64,000 bases of DNA, taken from positions 65,132,907-65,196,906 of the forward strand of contig OY978525.1 of NCBI GenBank assembly GCA_963854835.1. The letters are read 5' to 3'. The notes beneath the pieces are model-generated. The model searched no databases and had not been told where the DNA came from. It saw nothing but the letters and a program-made list of their open reading frames with translations. Source of the stretch: Megamerina dolium. Its lineage: Eukaryota > Arthropoda > Insecta > Diptera > Megamerinidae. Shown piece after piece: positions 30,752 to 41,314 of this stretch (within the stretch, counting starts at the first letter, position 1; each line of letters starts with the position of its first letter). The position numbers were made by a program, and so were the translations under genes.

Positions 30752-31831
30752 CTAAGTATCTATATGGCCATCGTGCCATACTTTATCGAAAGCTTGAGTG
30801 ATATCAAGAAAGACAGCTGAGCAATACTTTTTTTCTTCAAAAGTGTTTCTTATCAGAGTTACAATGCGGTGGACTTGTTCTATTGTGCCGTGCTGTTTTC
30901 TAAATCCAAACTGATGTTGGGGAATCAGTTGGTTGATATTAATAAATGGAGTTATATTCATGACAAGTAGCTTTTCGAATACTTTAGAGAGTAGAGGCAG
31001 GAGGCTGATAGGTCTGTACGATGCAACTTTTGTAGGGTCTTTTCCTGGTTTTGCTATCATAATAATTTTTGAAGTTTTCCAGCATTTGGGATAGTGTTTA
31101 ATACAAAGGATAGCATTGAAAATGTGCATGAGATGAATTACTAAAGCCGGAGGTAGATCTTTTATCATTTTACCGGTAATTTTATCTGGACCAGGTGATT
31201 TTTTTGGGTTTAAATCTTTAGAAATTGCTTTGAATATGTCCTTTTTTTTAATTTTGAGCGTTATTGAGCAAGGTTGAGAAGTTAATTTTGGTAATGAGGA
31301 CTGTGAAGAGGGTGGATTGGGTGTAAACACACTTTTTAGGTGGTCTGCAAAAGCCAAACCCTTCTCACAGTTGCTTCTAGCCCAATTACCGTCACTCAAA
31401 CGGATGGGGGAATCAGTGAGAATTGGACGATTTGAGTTTTTTGCTGATTTCCACAAAGAGTAGTCTGACGCTTCACCAGGTGTTAATTTGGCTATGTGCT
31501 CTTCTAACTCTTTGTTGTTTTTATTTTTTAAGGCTTGCTTTGACTTTCGAGTGCAGTGCTGTAGCTGTGTTTTCAGATTCGGTGATCTGAATTCTTGCCA
31601 TTGTCTTCGGAGTCTTCTTTTCTGTCTTATTAGCAATTCAATGTCGGCTGGTGTGTATGGATTTATGGTGTACAGTTTGTAATATGGTATTTGGTAGCAA
31701 TTTTTGTCAGTGAAATGGGTCTCAGATATCATCATTATGTCGATCTGGCTGGATTCAAGGAATTGAATTAGCTCCAAACAGTGCTGGCTTAAGCCGTTGG
31801 CGTTCCAGTGGCATATATTGAGACGACTCAT
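30752..31831 (-). CDS. LINE C ORF2: endonuclease start fused to RT, truncated
   Basis: A 359-codon frame. It starts MSRLNICHWNANGLSQHCLE and IDIMMISETHFTDKNCYQIP (endonuclease N-terminus with Asn and Glu). It then passes at about residue 58 directly to the linker LLIRQKRRLRRQWQEFRSPN, so most of the endonuclease (about 180 residues in this family) is deleted in frame. The RT fingers follow: GPDKITGKMIKDLPPALVIH, IIMIAKPGKDPTKVASYRPI, HQFGFRKQHGTIEQVHRIV, FLDITQAFDKVWHDGH. The frame is open but lacks endonuclease and palm. Confidence 0.9.
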   Translation of the reverse strand: MSRLNICHWNANGLSQHCLELIQFLESSQIDIMMISETHFTDKNCYQIPYYKLYTINPYTPADIELLIRQKRRLRRQWQEFRSPNLKTQLQHCTRKSKQALKNKNNKELEEHIAKLTPGEASDYSLWKSAKNSNRPILTDSPIRLSDGNWARSNCEKGLAFADHLKSVFTPNPPSSQSSLPKLTSQPCSITLKIKKKDIFKAISKDLNPKKSPGPDKITGKMIKDLPPALVIHLMHIFNAILCIKHYPKCWKTSKIIMIAKPGKDPTKVASYRPISLLPLLSKVFEKLLVMNITPFININQLIPQHQFGFRKQHGTIEQVHRIVTLIRNTFEEKKYCSAVFLDITQAFDKVWHDGHIDT

Positions 31832-32081
31832 GGTATGGATAGCAATGTTTGGAGTAACATCGATTGATTTTTCATCATATATTGCATCATTGTTTGCATT
31901 GAGTTCATGAATTGGTTCATATTCTGAATTAATGTTTGAAGCAAATATTCAAGGGTACTTGGCTGTTGGGTGCTTCTGCTCATTATTTACATTGCTTTGT
32001 TGGTGTGGGTTTTGTTTTAACACACTAGCGTATGAATTGGTTTGATTCTTGTTTGAGATTGCAGAGAAGAATTGTGTTGCA

Positions 32082-33143
32082 TCAATATTTGTCTCTTACT
32101 TGAGTTTGCTCAACTGGTTTTAGAGGTTGCTTACTAGGGGAGAAATTTAGCTTCAGGGTTTTATATACGGGGCAACCTCTATAATTTGCGGTGTGATTAC
32201 CTCCACAATTGCTGCATTTTTTCATGCTAGCATCGCCTTTAGACTTTGGGCATATGTTTGATTTATGGAGATCTCCACAAATCACACAAACAGCTGGCAG
32301 GGTACAATATGTCTTAGTATGTCCATATTCTTGGCAGTTGCCTCACTGAGGAGGTTCAGTTCTCTTATGGGGTTCTTCGATTGTGATTTTGCGATGCAAT
32401 AAATATCGAATTTTATATATGGGGTGTACTTCACATTTTTTTAGGGGTTTTGTTTCAGGCTGAAACTCAATACGATATAACGGTTGAGGTATATTGCTCT
32501 TGTTGAGAATGTTGAATACTGTTTTGGCTTGAAACCCTTCTTCCTGAAGGGCAAGTTTGATTTCGTTAATATCAACGTTGGGTTCGACGCCTTTGAGTAC
32601 AACGATTAAGCCCTTACTACTTTTTAGCTGATATGTGTAGTAATTCTTTTTTACAGCATCAAATTCCGCAATTACTTTGCGATAATGAGTTTCGCTGTAG
32701 ATTTGCACTTTCGTTTCCTCAATTTGGCCTTTGCGAATAGGAACAACGTGGAAATTCTTTGGTCCTATAAGACTTGTAATTCTAGAAATCAACTTATATG
32801 AGTTGCGTTCTCTTAAGAAAATGGGTGGGGGTTTGCAATTTTTCTTGGAGGTAATATTTTCGTCACTTTCATCACCTGAAAGCAGAGCGTATCTATTTTC
32901 CGAAATAATAGGGGCAGTGTTCTGCTTTTGAATTTTTGTTGAATTCATTTGATTTGAATTTTGTGGACTTCTTTTTCGCTTTACTACAGTAATGTAGCGA
33001 TCAATTCCAGTTTGAACAGCAACTGGTCCTTTATTAGTCATCGCACTAGTTGCTTTTACTACTGGGTCATGCACTTCAGTAGAAAGACCGTTATTTGTTT
33101 GCTGTGATGTTGTAGCTGTTGGTGTTACAGCAGGACACTCCAC
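32082..33143 (-). pseudogene. LINE C ORF1 (Gag-like) with one in-frame stop
   Basis: A 266-codon frame starting MECPAVTPTATTSQQTNNGL. An RRM-like core (KVQIYSETHYRKVIAEFDAV, GLIVVLKGVEPNVDINEIKL) is followed by PLYRIEFQPETKPLKKCEVH. A TGA at 32343-32345 is followed, in frame, by CGNCQEYGHTKTYC, CVICGDLHKSNICP and CSNCGGNHTANYRGCP, three zinc knuckles. Apart from that stop ORF1 looks nearly intact. It binds element RNA. Confidence 0.85.
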
Positions 33144-33199
33144 GGTATAGAGGGAGATAGTATATCACGAGAGAACAAATTATTTTTTTTGTCTGTATT

Positions 33200-33706
33200 T
33201 GTTGTTGTTGCAAATTTTGATGTAGTGTTAGAGTGAGGAATATGTGCAGGCAGAAGATTTGCACTGTTACTTTCACTTGTGCAGTGTGTATCAACTAATT
33301 TTTTTTATAATACACTTATCGGGGGGGTTTGCGCGGGTGATTGCAAATTATGGTTTACACACATTAACAGGCGATTGCCGTTGCCGGAGAGGAGAACAAA
33401 ATGTTTGCAAACTATATTATTATTTTTTTTTTCTTTGATTTTATTGTTCTTTCTGCTTATCTGTATAAGCAATAAAAACCACAGAAATAACTGCTTGAGT
33501 TTATTTAGCGTCTTTTCGCAATATATTTAATTTTATAAACCGAAATCAATCACTTTTTCGACTCTATCAAAGGAGAGGCTTAAATGAAAACAATATTAAA
33601 TGACGTTGAATACTGAACATACACCCTGAAACAATTACCTATGTATAAACACATAATTGACTAAACAAAACAGACACTTACATCCAATTTTGACATACTA
33701 AAGCAA
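33200..33706. other. Probable 5' UTR of LINE C and unassigned sequence
   Basis: No gene. The first 100-200 bases next to ORF1 (33144-33300) are likely LINE C leader. A GGGGGGG run lies at 33319-33327. The rest is AT-rich. Confidence 0.45.
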
Positions 33707-33726
33707 AAAAAAATAAAAAATAAATA

Positions 33727-33982
33727 TGTGGCACTTAAAGGCCTAAAGGGCTCATTGGCCGAGCTTCTCTTCCATTACTGTTGTGCGTCTTAAATTTTGG
33801 ATAGTATTAGAATGGACCTACTTATTTTAGCCGGTTCCGAACGGCAGAACACTTGTGACATCACTTTTTCTGAGCTTTGTCACAGAGTTAGTTCTTTTTA
33901 GAAGCTTTTTCATGGCAAGTTGTTACTGTCGGAAGAGTTGCCAATTGCTTGCCGACAGGTGGGTACCGTTCGAAAGAAAAAA
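33727..33982 (-). mobile_element. tRNA-derived SINE, copy 6, head-truncated
   Basis: Matches the SINE from GTGGCACTTAAAG to GGGTACCGTTCGAAAGAAAAA and then breaks off. The tail (AAAAAATAAAAAATAAAT) lies at 33707-33726. A 4-base insertion (AGTT at 33889) separates it from other copies. Confidence 0.88.
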
Positions 33983-34112
33983 CTTTCCCGAAGAAACTAT
34001 ATGGATGGAAAAAATATTCTCCTATACAGTTAATTGCAGATATTGAGCAATCCCTTCAAACAATCAAGGACGAAAAACGAAAGGAAATAAAAAGAGCTCT
34101 AGAATTGGAACA
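33983..34112 (+). other. Short open scrap of unknown origin
   Basis: Between SINE and LINE D the plus strand reads KKLYGWKKYSPIQLIADIEQ, then an ERKEIKRALELEHP-like helix, without a stop. It looks like a piece of a coding exon or element, but I cannot name it. Confidence 0.3.
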
Positions 34113-34266
34113 TCCAACACTTCTTCTTCTTCTTCTACTTTATTTAGGATGATATCCTGTTAATTACAACAATTTCTTAGATACATTCTACGTTTACAAT
34201 GATACATATATATACAAATATACATATACAAATATATATTGCATCTTCAAATTTCATAGCACATGA

Positions 34267-34689
34267 TCAGTCTTCCGTAGATGTCGATGTCCAGCATTCC
34301 TGCCACCTTTTTGGTGGCCTCTTTTCTGCTGGTTTACCCACCATTGCGATTTTTGCTAAACGGTTGTTAGACATCCGCATAACATGGTTCTTCCACTCTT
34401 TTCGTCGCTTCCTGCTCCATTTGATGACGTCCTGCACTTCGCACATCTGTATGATTTCCTCGTTACGCATATGATCCCATCGTGTATAGCCTGCTATAGA
34501 GCGCAGTGTATCCATCTCAACTTTTGATGCAATGCGCTCCGTGTTTTTCGTGTCGGCTCTTGTTTCAGTTGCATATGTTAAGATAGGCCTTACGCATGTT
34601 TTATAAATATATACTTTTGATTTTATGCTCATATGCTTATTTCTCCACACGATATCTCTTAAGCACCCAGATATGCGTGATGCTTTCAT
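34267..34689 (-). pseudogene. LINE D RT C-terminal domain
   Basis: Has KASRISGCLRDIVWRNKHMS, YKTCVRPILTYATETRADTK, LRSIAGYTRWDHMRNEEIIQ and PPKRWQECWTSTSTED. Continuous with the RT upstream apart from a break near 34690-34747. Confidence 0.85.
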
Positions 34690-34747
34690 TGTTTGCTCGT
34701 CGTCTTCGGATTTGAGTTATTTTTTTTTTATTTTTGTTCCAAGGTAG

Positions 34748-35818
34748 TTAAATTCCATTACTTGTTGAATACTTTCGCCGTAGATAGCCAGTATGCATCG
34801 CAAGGGATTTTGTGAGATTTGTTAAGGGTTTTGTTTTTGATGCAGATATTTGCATATTGTACTTATTCGCAGATTTCTCAATGGCGTACAATAGGCGCTG
34901 TAGGTCATCCTTCTTATCCGAGATTAAAGCTGCATCATCAGCATAACAAACAATTTTTATTTCTTCTCCTAACTTATATCCTCGTCCCGCTCCTCTTACC
35001 TCAGATATAATTTCGTCCATTATAAGATTGAAGAGAATAGGGCTTAAACTGTCCCCTTGCCTGATGCCCGTTGCAACTGGAAGTTCCGATGATATTTCAT
35101 TTTTTACCTTATTATTTGTGTTGAGGTATTTTATTACTTGTGTGATTTCACTGCAGATTCCTCGTTTGCGAAGTATATCGATTACGTCGTCCAATATTAC
35201 TCTATCAAATGCCTTCGTTAAGTCGACGAAACATATGAATGCGGGTTTATTAAATTTAATTGCCTTCTCAGCAATCTGTCGTATTATAAATATTGCATCT
35301 ACGGTTGATCTATTTTGTCTGAATCCTTGTTGTTCCTCGGCAATGCCGGTGTCAGATATGTGTCGAGCTAGAATTTTAGTGAACAATTTAAGTACAGAGC
35401 TGAGGAGGGTTATGCCTCTATAATTGTCAGGGACTTTTCTGTCACCTTTTTTGAATATAGGGATAGTCATACTTTTTCTCCAATCTGATGGTACCGTTCT
35501 ACTTTGAAGAATTTTATTAAAAACCACTGCAATTTCTTTGAACAGTGGTTCACCGCCATACTTTATCATTTCGTTACTTATCTGGTCTAGCCCAGCTGAT
35601 TTTCTATTATTTAGTTTCGCTGCAGTGAACTCTGCATCGTCAGTGAAAATTGTAAACGTTTGTTCTTCATAGCTAGATGTATGGTTGCTTGTATGTCTAT
35701 TCTGTTCTGGTGCTCCGTTGTGTCTATATAACTGCTGAAAGTATGTTTCCCATTCTCCTATGGTCATGGTCGAGTAAGTGATATACTCGTTTACTGGCTT
35801 TTTCAGATTTCTAAGCAT
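34748..35818 (-). CDS. LINE D reverse transcriptase core, catalytic motif intact
   Basis: A 356-codon frame. NRKSAGLDQISNEMIKYGGE (motif 1), VPDNYRGITLLSSVLKLFTK, QQGFRQNRSTVDAIFIIRQI, FICFVDLTKAFDRVILDDVI (motif A), TGIRQGDSLSPILFNLIMDE (motif B) and IKIVCYADDAALISDKKDDL (YADD, motif C). It ends out of frame after QISASKTK. This is the only LINE RT in the window with all palm motifs in one open frame. Confidence 0.92.
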   Translation of the reverse strand: MLRNLKKPVNEYITYSTMTIGEWETYFQQLYRHNGAPEQNRHTSNHTSSYEEQTFTIFTDDAEFTAAKLNNRKSAGLDQISNEMIKYGGEPLFKEIAVVFNKILQSRTVPSDWRKSMTIPIFKKGDRKVPDNYRGITLLSSVLKLFTKILARHISDTGIAEEQQGFRQNRSTVDAIFIIRQIAEKAIKFNKPAFICFVDLTKAFDRVILDDVIDILRKRGICSEITQVIKYLNTNNKVKNEISSELPVATGIRQGDSLSPILFNLIMDEIISEVRGAGRGYKLGEEIKIVCYADDAALISDKKDDLQRLLYAIEKSANKYNMQISASKTKPLTNLTKSLAMHTGYLRRKYSTSNGI

Positions 35819-36081
35819 ATTTCACACTTTTTTCTGGGCTCCATACAGATCGTGTTCCATCTCAGTCGAGAAATTTTCCCAGCTTTGCTTTTTGATGTTA
35901 GATATTGCGCTGTTTACCCTATTTCTAACAGTCTTGTAATCAGCGTAGCTTATAATTTGACTTCTGTAATTTAAGTATGATATCTTTTTTCAGTTGTCAA
36001 GTTCTTCATTTCGTCACAAAACCACGGCTTGTATCTCATTGTTTTAGTGCTCGATTTAACTGAGCGCTTTCCGAGAGATTC

Positions 36082-37224
36082 CTATGCAGCTTTCAGAATA
36101 TTAGTTTCCAACTTTTCTTTTAGTCGTCTTTGGTATAACAGTTTTGTAGAATAATTGTTAAATGATTCCGTATTGAATTTTTCTATTTGAGCTGCCGGTT
36201 TATTGGCATTTTTATTGCGGAATTCTACGCATGTACTTATTTTCATGAGAACAGGACTGTGTTCAGTGCAGATATTTGCTGAGCTTAGCACCCTGAAATC
36301 AACTACCCAGGACCGATGTATCTTATCATTCGTTATTATATAATCGATTATAGATTTTTGTCGTCTTGTGTTTGCAAAGGTATATTTATGTTGAGGTTTG
36401 TGGTCATAAAACGTGTTATTTATTCTTAAGTTATTCTGCAGACAGAGGTCTATTAGTTGCTGGCCACTCTCATTGAGAATTTCCTCGTTGAAACGATTTT
36501 TTACTCGAGCCACTATTTGATTACCAATACGTGCATTCAAATCTCCGAGTACAATGACTTCGGCTGTAGATGGTATACCATCGAGGTATTGCTGTAGTTC
36601 GTTATAAAACTTGTCCTTTGCTTCCTGAGATTGCGTTATATCGGGGGCGGAGACACTTATAAAGTGCGTTTTTGCTTTTCAATTAAAACATATTATCGTA
36701 TGTAGTATGCGGTCATTTATATAGAATGTTTCCACTATTTTGTCTTTAAATTTTTCATGGATTAAAATTCCTACACCAGAAGACGCACGCTCTTCTTTTC
36801 CCTTGCTGGAGTATATAAGTATGTAGTTGTTAAAAATGTCATTTTCTTTTCCTCTCTTTTTTGATGCCGAGAGGGCGCATATATCAATTTTGTGGTTTTC
36901 CAATTCAATAATTAGTTCCTGATCCTTGTTATTGAACGATGTTATATTCCAACAAGCAATTCTTATGGTGTTTCTTCTTCTGTATCGTTTCCAATTTCGT
37001 TTATTCCTTTTCCATTCCGGGTTATCATCATTGTTATCTGTTATTGTATCCGAGGATTTTGTTGTTCTGTGAGCTAATAGTATACATCCGTGTAGACAGC
37101 TAATCTCGCCCGGAAGGACCTGTCTGGTCATAACACTATATTTGGGTAATATAGTGCCCCCTCTCTCATCTGCTACGATCCATAATACTACTACATACTG
37201 CTTCCTCGCTTTCACGAGATACAA
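36082..37224 (-). pseudogene. LINE D endonuclease, one frame break
   Basis: First piece: RNTIRIACWNITSFNNKDQE (Asn), IDICALSASKKRGKENDIFN (the usual Glu position reads Ala/Ser, so the catalytic Glu may be lost), GVGILIHEKFKDKIVETFYI. After a stop near 36680: EVIVLGDLNARIGNQIV (complement of about 36510-36565), RRQKSIIDYIITNDK, and TEHSPVLMKIS, where the family has SDH. Changes at Glu and Asp positions suggest loss of nicking activity. Confidence 0.82.
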
Positions 37225-37371
37225 TATCGTTCGTATAGTTTCGCATTGGCCGGGTTACGCCCACACCAAGTCCGTTGGTGTTTCTAGGAGGCCGAGAGTA
37301 GGAGTAGAATGCGAGAGGCTATGACTTGCGCATCACATTCTTTGGTGAATCCAACACAATTGCAGACACCG

Positions 37372-37530
37372 ACATAGTAAAGCGCAGCGGCTGCGTTGGC
37401 TAGGTCATGTCTAGGTTCTAACTGGCGCCAACTAGCGAAGGAAAGAGCTGGCTGGCGAAGCATGCTACACTCGGCCTATTTCTATTTTCGGTTGTAATGG
37501 CCATATAAGTAAGTAAATAAGTAATGCTTG
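37372..37530 (+). mobile_element. RTE-like LINE, copy 4, 3' fragment
   Basis: Contains the pieces that code GHVE-like and NWRQLAKERAGW-like ends (AACTGGCGCCAACTAGCGAA), then GGCCTATTTC and the tail ATGGCCATATAAGTAAGTAA, matching 21480-21740 with an internal deletion. Confidence 0.8.
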
Positions 37531-37539
37531 AATTAAATT

Positions 37540-37830
37540 GTGATTATTTTTGTGCGTTATTGACAAATGTTTGAGAATTTCCTCTCTGTCGTTATTATTT
37601 ACAGTTCAGAAAATCCATTTTTGAGTATTCCCCACGATATTTAATAAGTCTCTTATTCCTCTTGGAGTAATTGTATGTGTTTTTGTTGTTATTGATTTTA
37701 TTTCGGCTGGCAGTAGGTCTTTGTGATTGGTGTCAAAGTTTTTGATGATTTCTTAGATGTTATTTATGATATCAGGTGTAGTAAAAATAAAGTTATAATT
37801 TTTCCAATAGATGGCTTTAGTAATCTGTAT
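37540..37830 (-). pseudogene. Possible errantivirus Env-like fragment
   Basis: The minus strand reads LLPAEIKSITTKTHTITPRG, then a IRDLLNIVGNTQKWIF stretch, a TGA, and a VNNNDREEILKHLS stretch. The order (basic Arg, Gly, IVGN..KWIF, small residue, N..D) is like the region after the furin site in Env/F-like proteins of insect gypsy-type retroviruses, where R.KR is followed by the G..K..G..D pattern. It is short, broken by two stops and has no other domain next to it, so the call is tentative. Confidence 0.4.
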
Positions 37831-37956
37831 TTCGCGTTGTATAATTGCGATCAGGTTACGCTAGACGGCGTTAGAAAGACAGAATTTCGTACTAAATAAA
37901 CTTTTCAGGCAGTTTTGTGATTGCTTGACTCAGTGTTGTTAGAGCACGCGTCAAAG

Positions 37957-38870
37957 ATGGACACTAGTAGAGAGAAAATACGCCATATTTAACAGTTTTT
38001 ATTCGATAAAGATGAAAACGCAAGCGAGACGGCTGAAAATGTGAATAGCGTTTATGTTCCTGATACTGTAACAGCCAATCACGTGCAATTTTGGTTTCGT
38101 CGATTCCGTTCCGGTAATTTTGATGTCAAAGATGCAAGGCCAATTGTTGAAAATATCGATAAAATAATGGAAATCGTCGAGCCTGACCGTCATTTAAGCA
38201 CTGTTTCTATTGCCCAAGAGCTGAACATTGCACAAAAAACCGCTTGGAACCATTTAAATAAGGCTGGATACAAAAAAAAGCTCGATGTATGGGTGTAACA
38301 CGAGTTAACGCAAAAAAAATTATGGATGGTTACTGATGATGAAAATTGGATCACTTATGACAACGTCAAGCGAAAACGGTCGTAGTCGAATCGCGGTGAG
38401 CCTGGGCAAACAGTGGCCAAGCCCGGATTGACGGTCGGGAAGGTTTTGCTATGTGTGTGGTCGGATTGGCAGGGAATCATCTACTATGAGCTACTCCCCA
38501 ACGGCCAAACTCTTAATTCGGATTTGTACTGTCAACAATTGGACCGTTGGAGGATTTGTTCCATCCGGACAACGCCAGGCCATACACATCATTAGTGACC
38601 CGCCAGAAGCTCCGGGAGCTTGGTTGTTAGGTTCTTATGCATCCACCAGGTCCGGACCTGGCACCAAGTGATTACTACCTGTGTCTGTCTATTGCAAATG
38701 ATTTTGCTGGTGAAAAATTCGCCTAAAGAGAAGCTTGTGAAAATCGACTGTCCCAGTTTTTTGCCAATAGGGACGAGGGTTTCTATGAGAGTGGCATTAT
38801 GAAATTACCTTCAAAATAGCAACAAGTTATCGAACAAAGCGGTGCATTTTTTACCTAAATCGGATCATTC
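37957..38870 (+). pseudogene. Mariner-family transposase relic 2 (cecropia/mauritiana-like)
   Basis: Starts MDTSREKIRHI (then a stop), FLFDKDENASETAENVNSVY, VQFWFRRFRSGNFDVKDARP, DRHLSTVSIAQELNIAQKTA, GYKKKLDVWV. About 80 residues are deleted before WMVTDDENWITYDN (first catalytic Asp region; TGDEKW in the family). QTVAKPGLTVGKVLLCVWSD and YELLPNGQTLNSDLYCQQLD follow. The second Asp block is lost, and the PPPG/LAPSD-like part is frame-shifted near 38640. The last part (CCAGTTTTTTGCCAATAGGG) matches the mariner C-terminus. Multiple stops; inactive. Confidence 0.85.
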
Positions 38871-39084
38871 TAACTATGCTAAATAAAACCTTTAATTTAA
38901 TGCAAAAATAATGAATTTCTTTTTACTAGACCTTATGCATTCTTATATTTCCTTTCCATTCCGTAGTTCATATGTTTTTTGTTTATATGTTTTTGGCCGA
39001 TTTTGGTGTTTTTATGAACATGCATGTGCTATTGTTTGTAATTTTTTCAAGTGTAAGTTATCGTACAGTTATGATTGGATTACA
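38871..39084. other. Mariner 3' flank and spacer
   Basis: AATGAATTTCTTTTTACTAG at 38909-38928 has the look of a mariner 3' terminal repeat, but I could not find its partner at the 5' end. Nothing else is seen up to the TTACA duplication at 39080-39084. Confidence 0.35.
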
Positions 39085-39767
39085 TCCCTGCTAGCCAGAA
39101 CTGGGTAATTATCTGGTTAATATGTGGGTAGCATTACCCTCTAAAGTGGTTAAAAAACTGGGTAACTTTGTATAGGCGCTGGGAAAAAACTAACCACTTT
39201 CTCCTTGTACGTGTGATCACGCGTCCCTGTCGTTCTCATTCACCTACGTCATAAAGAATACATATACTCCTCTAATTTCCCTCTGTACAGGGTTGCATTT
39301 TTAATAAACATTTTAAATTATTCTTAAAAATGTCAAACACAATTTAAAATGTCAAATTCTTTATTTTATTGAAGATATTAATATTATTAATAACAATAAT
39401 AATGATAATAATATTTATAACAATTGTAACAATATTAGTAATTATATTAATTTTAACGATTTTTTAAATAATACCTTATGAAATTTGAAAAAATTACAAT
39501 ATTAATACAATATTACCTTTAGATAAATGTTACAAAATTCCATTTCAACATTATTATAATCAAATGAAAAGTAATGAAATTACCATTCTTTTGATATATA
39601 TTTACAATTAAAAATAATTTACAAATTTTTAATAAACATTAACTTTATAAAATTTGCTGCAGCTGCGGTTACCTCAACGAATTTCATCTTTTCTGTTAAA
39701 CATGTAGCATCAGTTTACATCTGGAAAAGGAAATAAAAATTAGTATCTTTACTATTTAAAAAATTTG

Positions 39768-40389
39768 TTAAAAAATCTTATTGTTTTGGATGCAATCACT
39801 TAGATAAAATCTGGAAAATATAAGAAATAAAATAGTTCTCTAATAAAATAATATTATTAATATAATTAAGCGTATATTGATACTCACGACATATATTTGT
39901 TTAAGTGACGGAGTTTTCCACCATGAGCAGTGGGCACTACAATATATATATAGTTATTTACAAAAGGAACAGCAATTGGTAACAGAAATTTGAAACATAT
40001 AGAAAATTATTTAACGTATTTATGAACAAAACAGGTGTTAGTACAAAACATTAGAAAGGTACACTTAAATCAAATAATTATTAATTAACTGTTTGTTTAT
40101 ATTACGTCTAACATGCTTATACCTATTATAAAGATACATAATGCTTAATGGCTAAAATTTTATGGTTGTGCATACTTGCAAATGCAGCTATTAGTATTAA
40201 AAAAAGTTAGTAATGTTTAAATGTTTTGATATTTACCGAGTACTAGGTCGACAGTTTTCAACTTAACTAGAGGCTTTTTCCCAGCCCTTCCATCGAAGTT
40301 GTAAAGCCACATTAAATCATCGCTAAACAACGACTGCATCACTTTCTCGATTTTTTCGTTGGAAGATTTCAGTTTGAAGATGATGCCGA
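39768..40389 (-). pseudogene. DUF4806-like C-terminal exons (E5-E7)
   Basis: E5 (40389-40237) encodes KLKSSNEKIEKVMQSLFSDD, LMWLYNFDGRAGKKPLVKLK and TVDLVL, then donor GTAAAT. E6 (39936-39888) follows acceptor TTGTAG, donor GTGAGT. E7 (from 39810) follows TTTCCAG and ends TAA at 39768-39770. The three join in one frame to give PTAHGGKLRHLNKYMSFYLS at the E5-E7 joins. The F-N-x-x-G-x-x-G-K-K pattern after an LF..L stretch is that of the DUF4806 domain of insect proteins. Its function is not known to me. E5 does not join E4 in phase, so this copy is probably broken. Confidence 0.6.
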
Positions 40390-40419
40390 CTTATAAATGT
40401 GTTAAAATTTATATTATTG

Positions 40420-40558
<139 letters not shown>

Positions 40559-40583
40559 AACTTACCATAGCGTCAGCGTGAGT

Positions 40584-41203
40584 CTAGTTTTGAAGGTGCT
40601 CCTCCACCTTAAACAGTGTTTCCTCCGATGACATAGAGAGCATATTTTTTAGTAAAATTTGTTCCTCACTCACCACGTGACCGGTGATACGGCTTACACT
40701 GCGGTGGGTTTTTGAGGAAAGCACCTTACACTCACGCAGCAATTGGTCCTGTGCTTGAACTTCAGCGCGTTCGGGCATCTGAAATTAAAATTTCCGTTCT
40801 AACTAACGTTGGAGCATTTAATCAAATGAATACGTACCTTCTCGGCAAGAGCGCTTTCTACGCCGGTAAGCCGTTTCAAAATTTCCTCCTGCCGAGACTC
40901 CACTCTTCCAAGGGTAGCCAAAATTTGTTGCAGCACCGTTGCATTTCCTAAAAATTAAATGTAGATTAAAAATACCATCAATATACATTGTTAGTTTAAT
41001 ATACCTGAGTCGTTGTTTTCGTCATTTTGGGTGGCCATACGTTTTGAGTGGGATTGAGCCATGTCGAAACGGCGACGTACTCCTGCTATAATGTGAAAGT
41101 TATAAAAATGTAATAAGTATAAATAACGTTAATTCGTTTTACCATTTACCTGACTGACATCCAGCTCCTCCTCCTCCACATCCAGTAAGAATGAGAATTC
41201 CAT
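40584..41203 (-). CDS. DUF4806-like gene, N-terminal spliced exons (E1-E4)
   Basis: E2 (41082-41005), E3 (40947-40838) and E4 (40778-40584) have proper splice sites (GCAG, GTAT; TTTTTAG, GTACGT; TTTCAG) and join in one frame from an ATG at 41062 to a TAG at 40584: 120 residues. An upstream exon E1 (41203-41150, MEFSFLLDVEEEELDVSQ) has a good donor but does not join in phase. The middle is a predicted coiled coil (ILATLGRVESRQEEILKRLT), followed by LRECKVLSSKTHRSVSRI. The end SSEETLFKVEEHLQN resembles the T.EEL...E..L start of DUF4806, and the TAG comes right after it. So either the stop is a lesion or a short isoform is made. Confidence 0.6.
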
Positions 41204-41314
41204 CTACTATGTAAAATTATTCAACATAGATGCACTTTAATAAAATCAAACAAAAAACAAATTGTAAACAATTCACTTACTTCAGCTATCGGCAGTATCC
41301 AAAATTGATATTGG

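Larger units (their letters stand above)
30752..33143 (-). mobile_element. Jockey-like LINE C, 3' end missing
   Basis: ORF1 (33143-32082) and ORF2 (31831-30752) on the minus strand. The element stops inside RT at 30752 with no 3' UTR or poly(A). LINEs usually lose the 5' end, so loss of the 3' end means a later deletion or rearrangement. Confidence 0.88.
34113..37224 (-). mobile_element. Non-LTR LINE D (APE-type), minus strand
   Basis: Endonuclease (37224-36082), RT (35818-34748), C-terminal domain (34689-34267) and a 3' tail of (GAA)n on the minus strand (TTCTTCTTCTTCTTCTTC near 34120-34137). Clade is not certain; the C-terminal KTCVRPILTYATETRADTKN motif is common in insect LINEs often annotated as endonuclease-reverse transcriptase. 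Confidence 0.82.
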
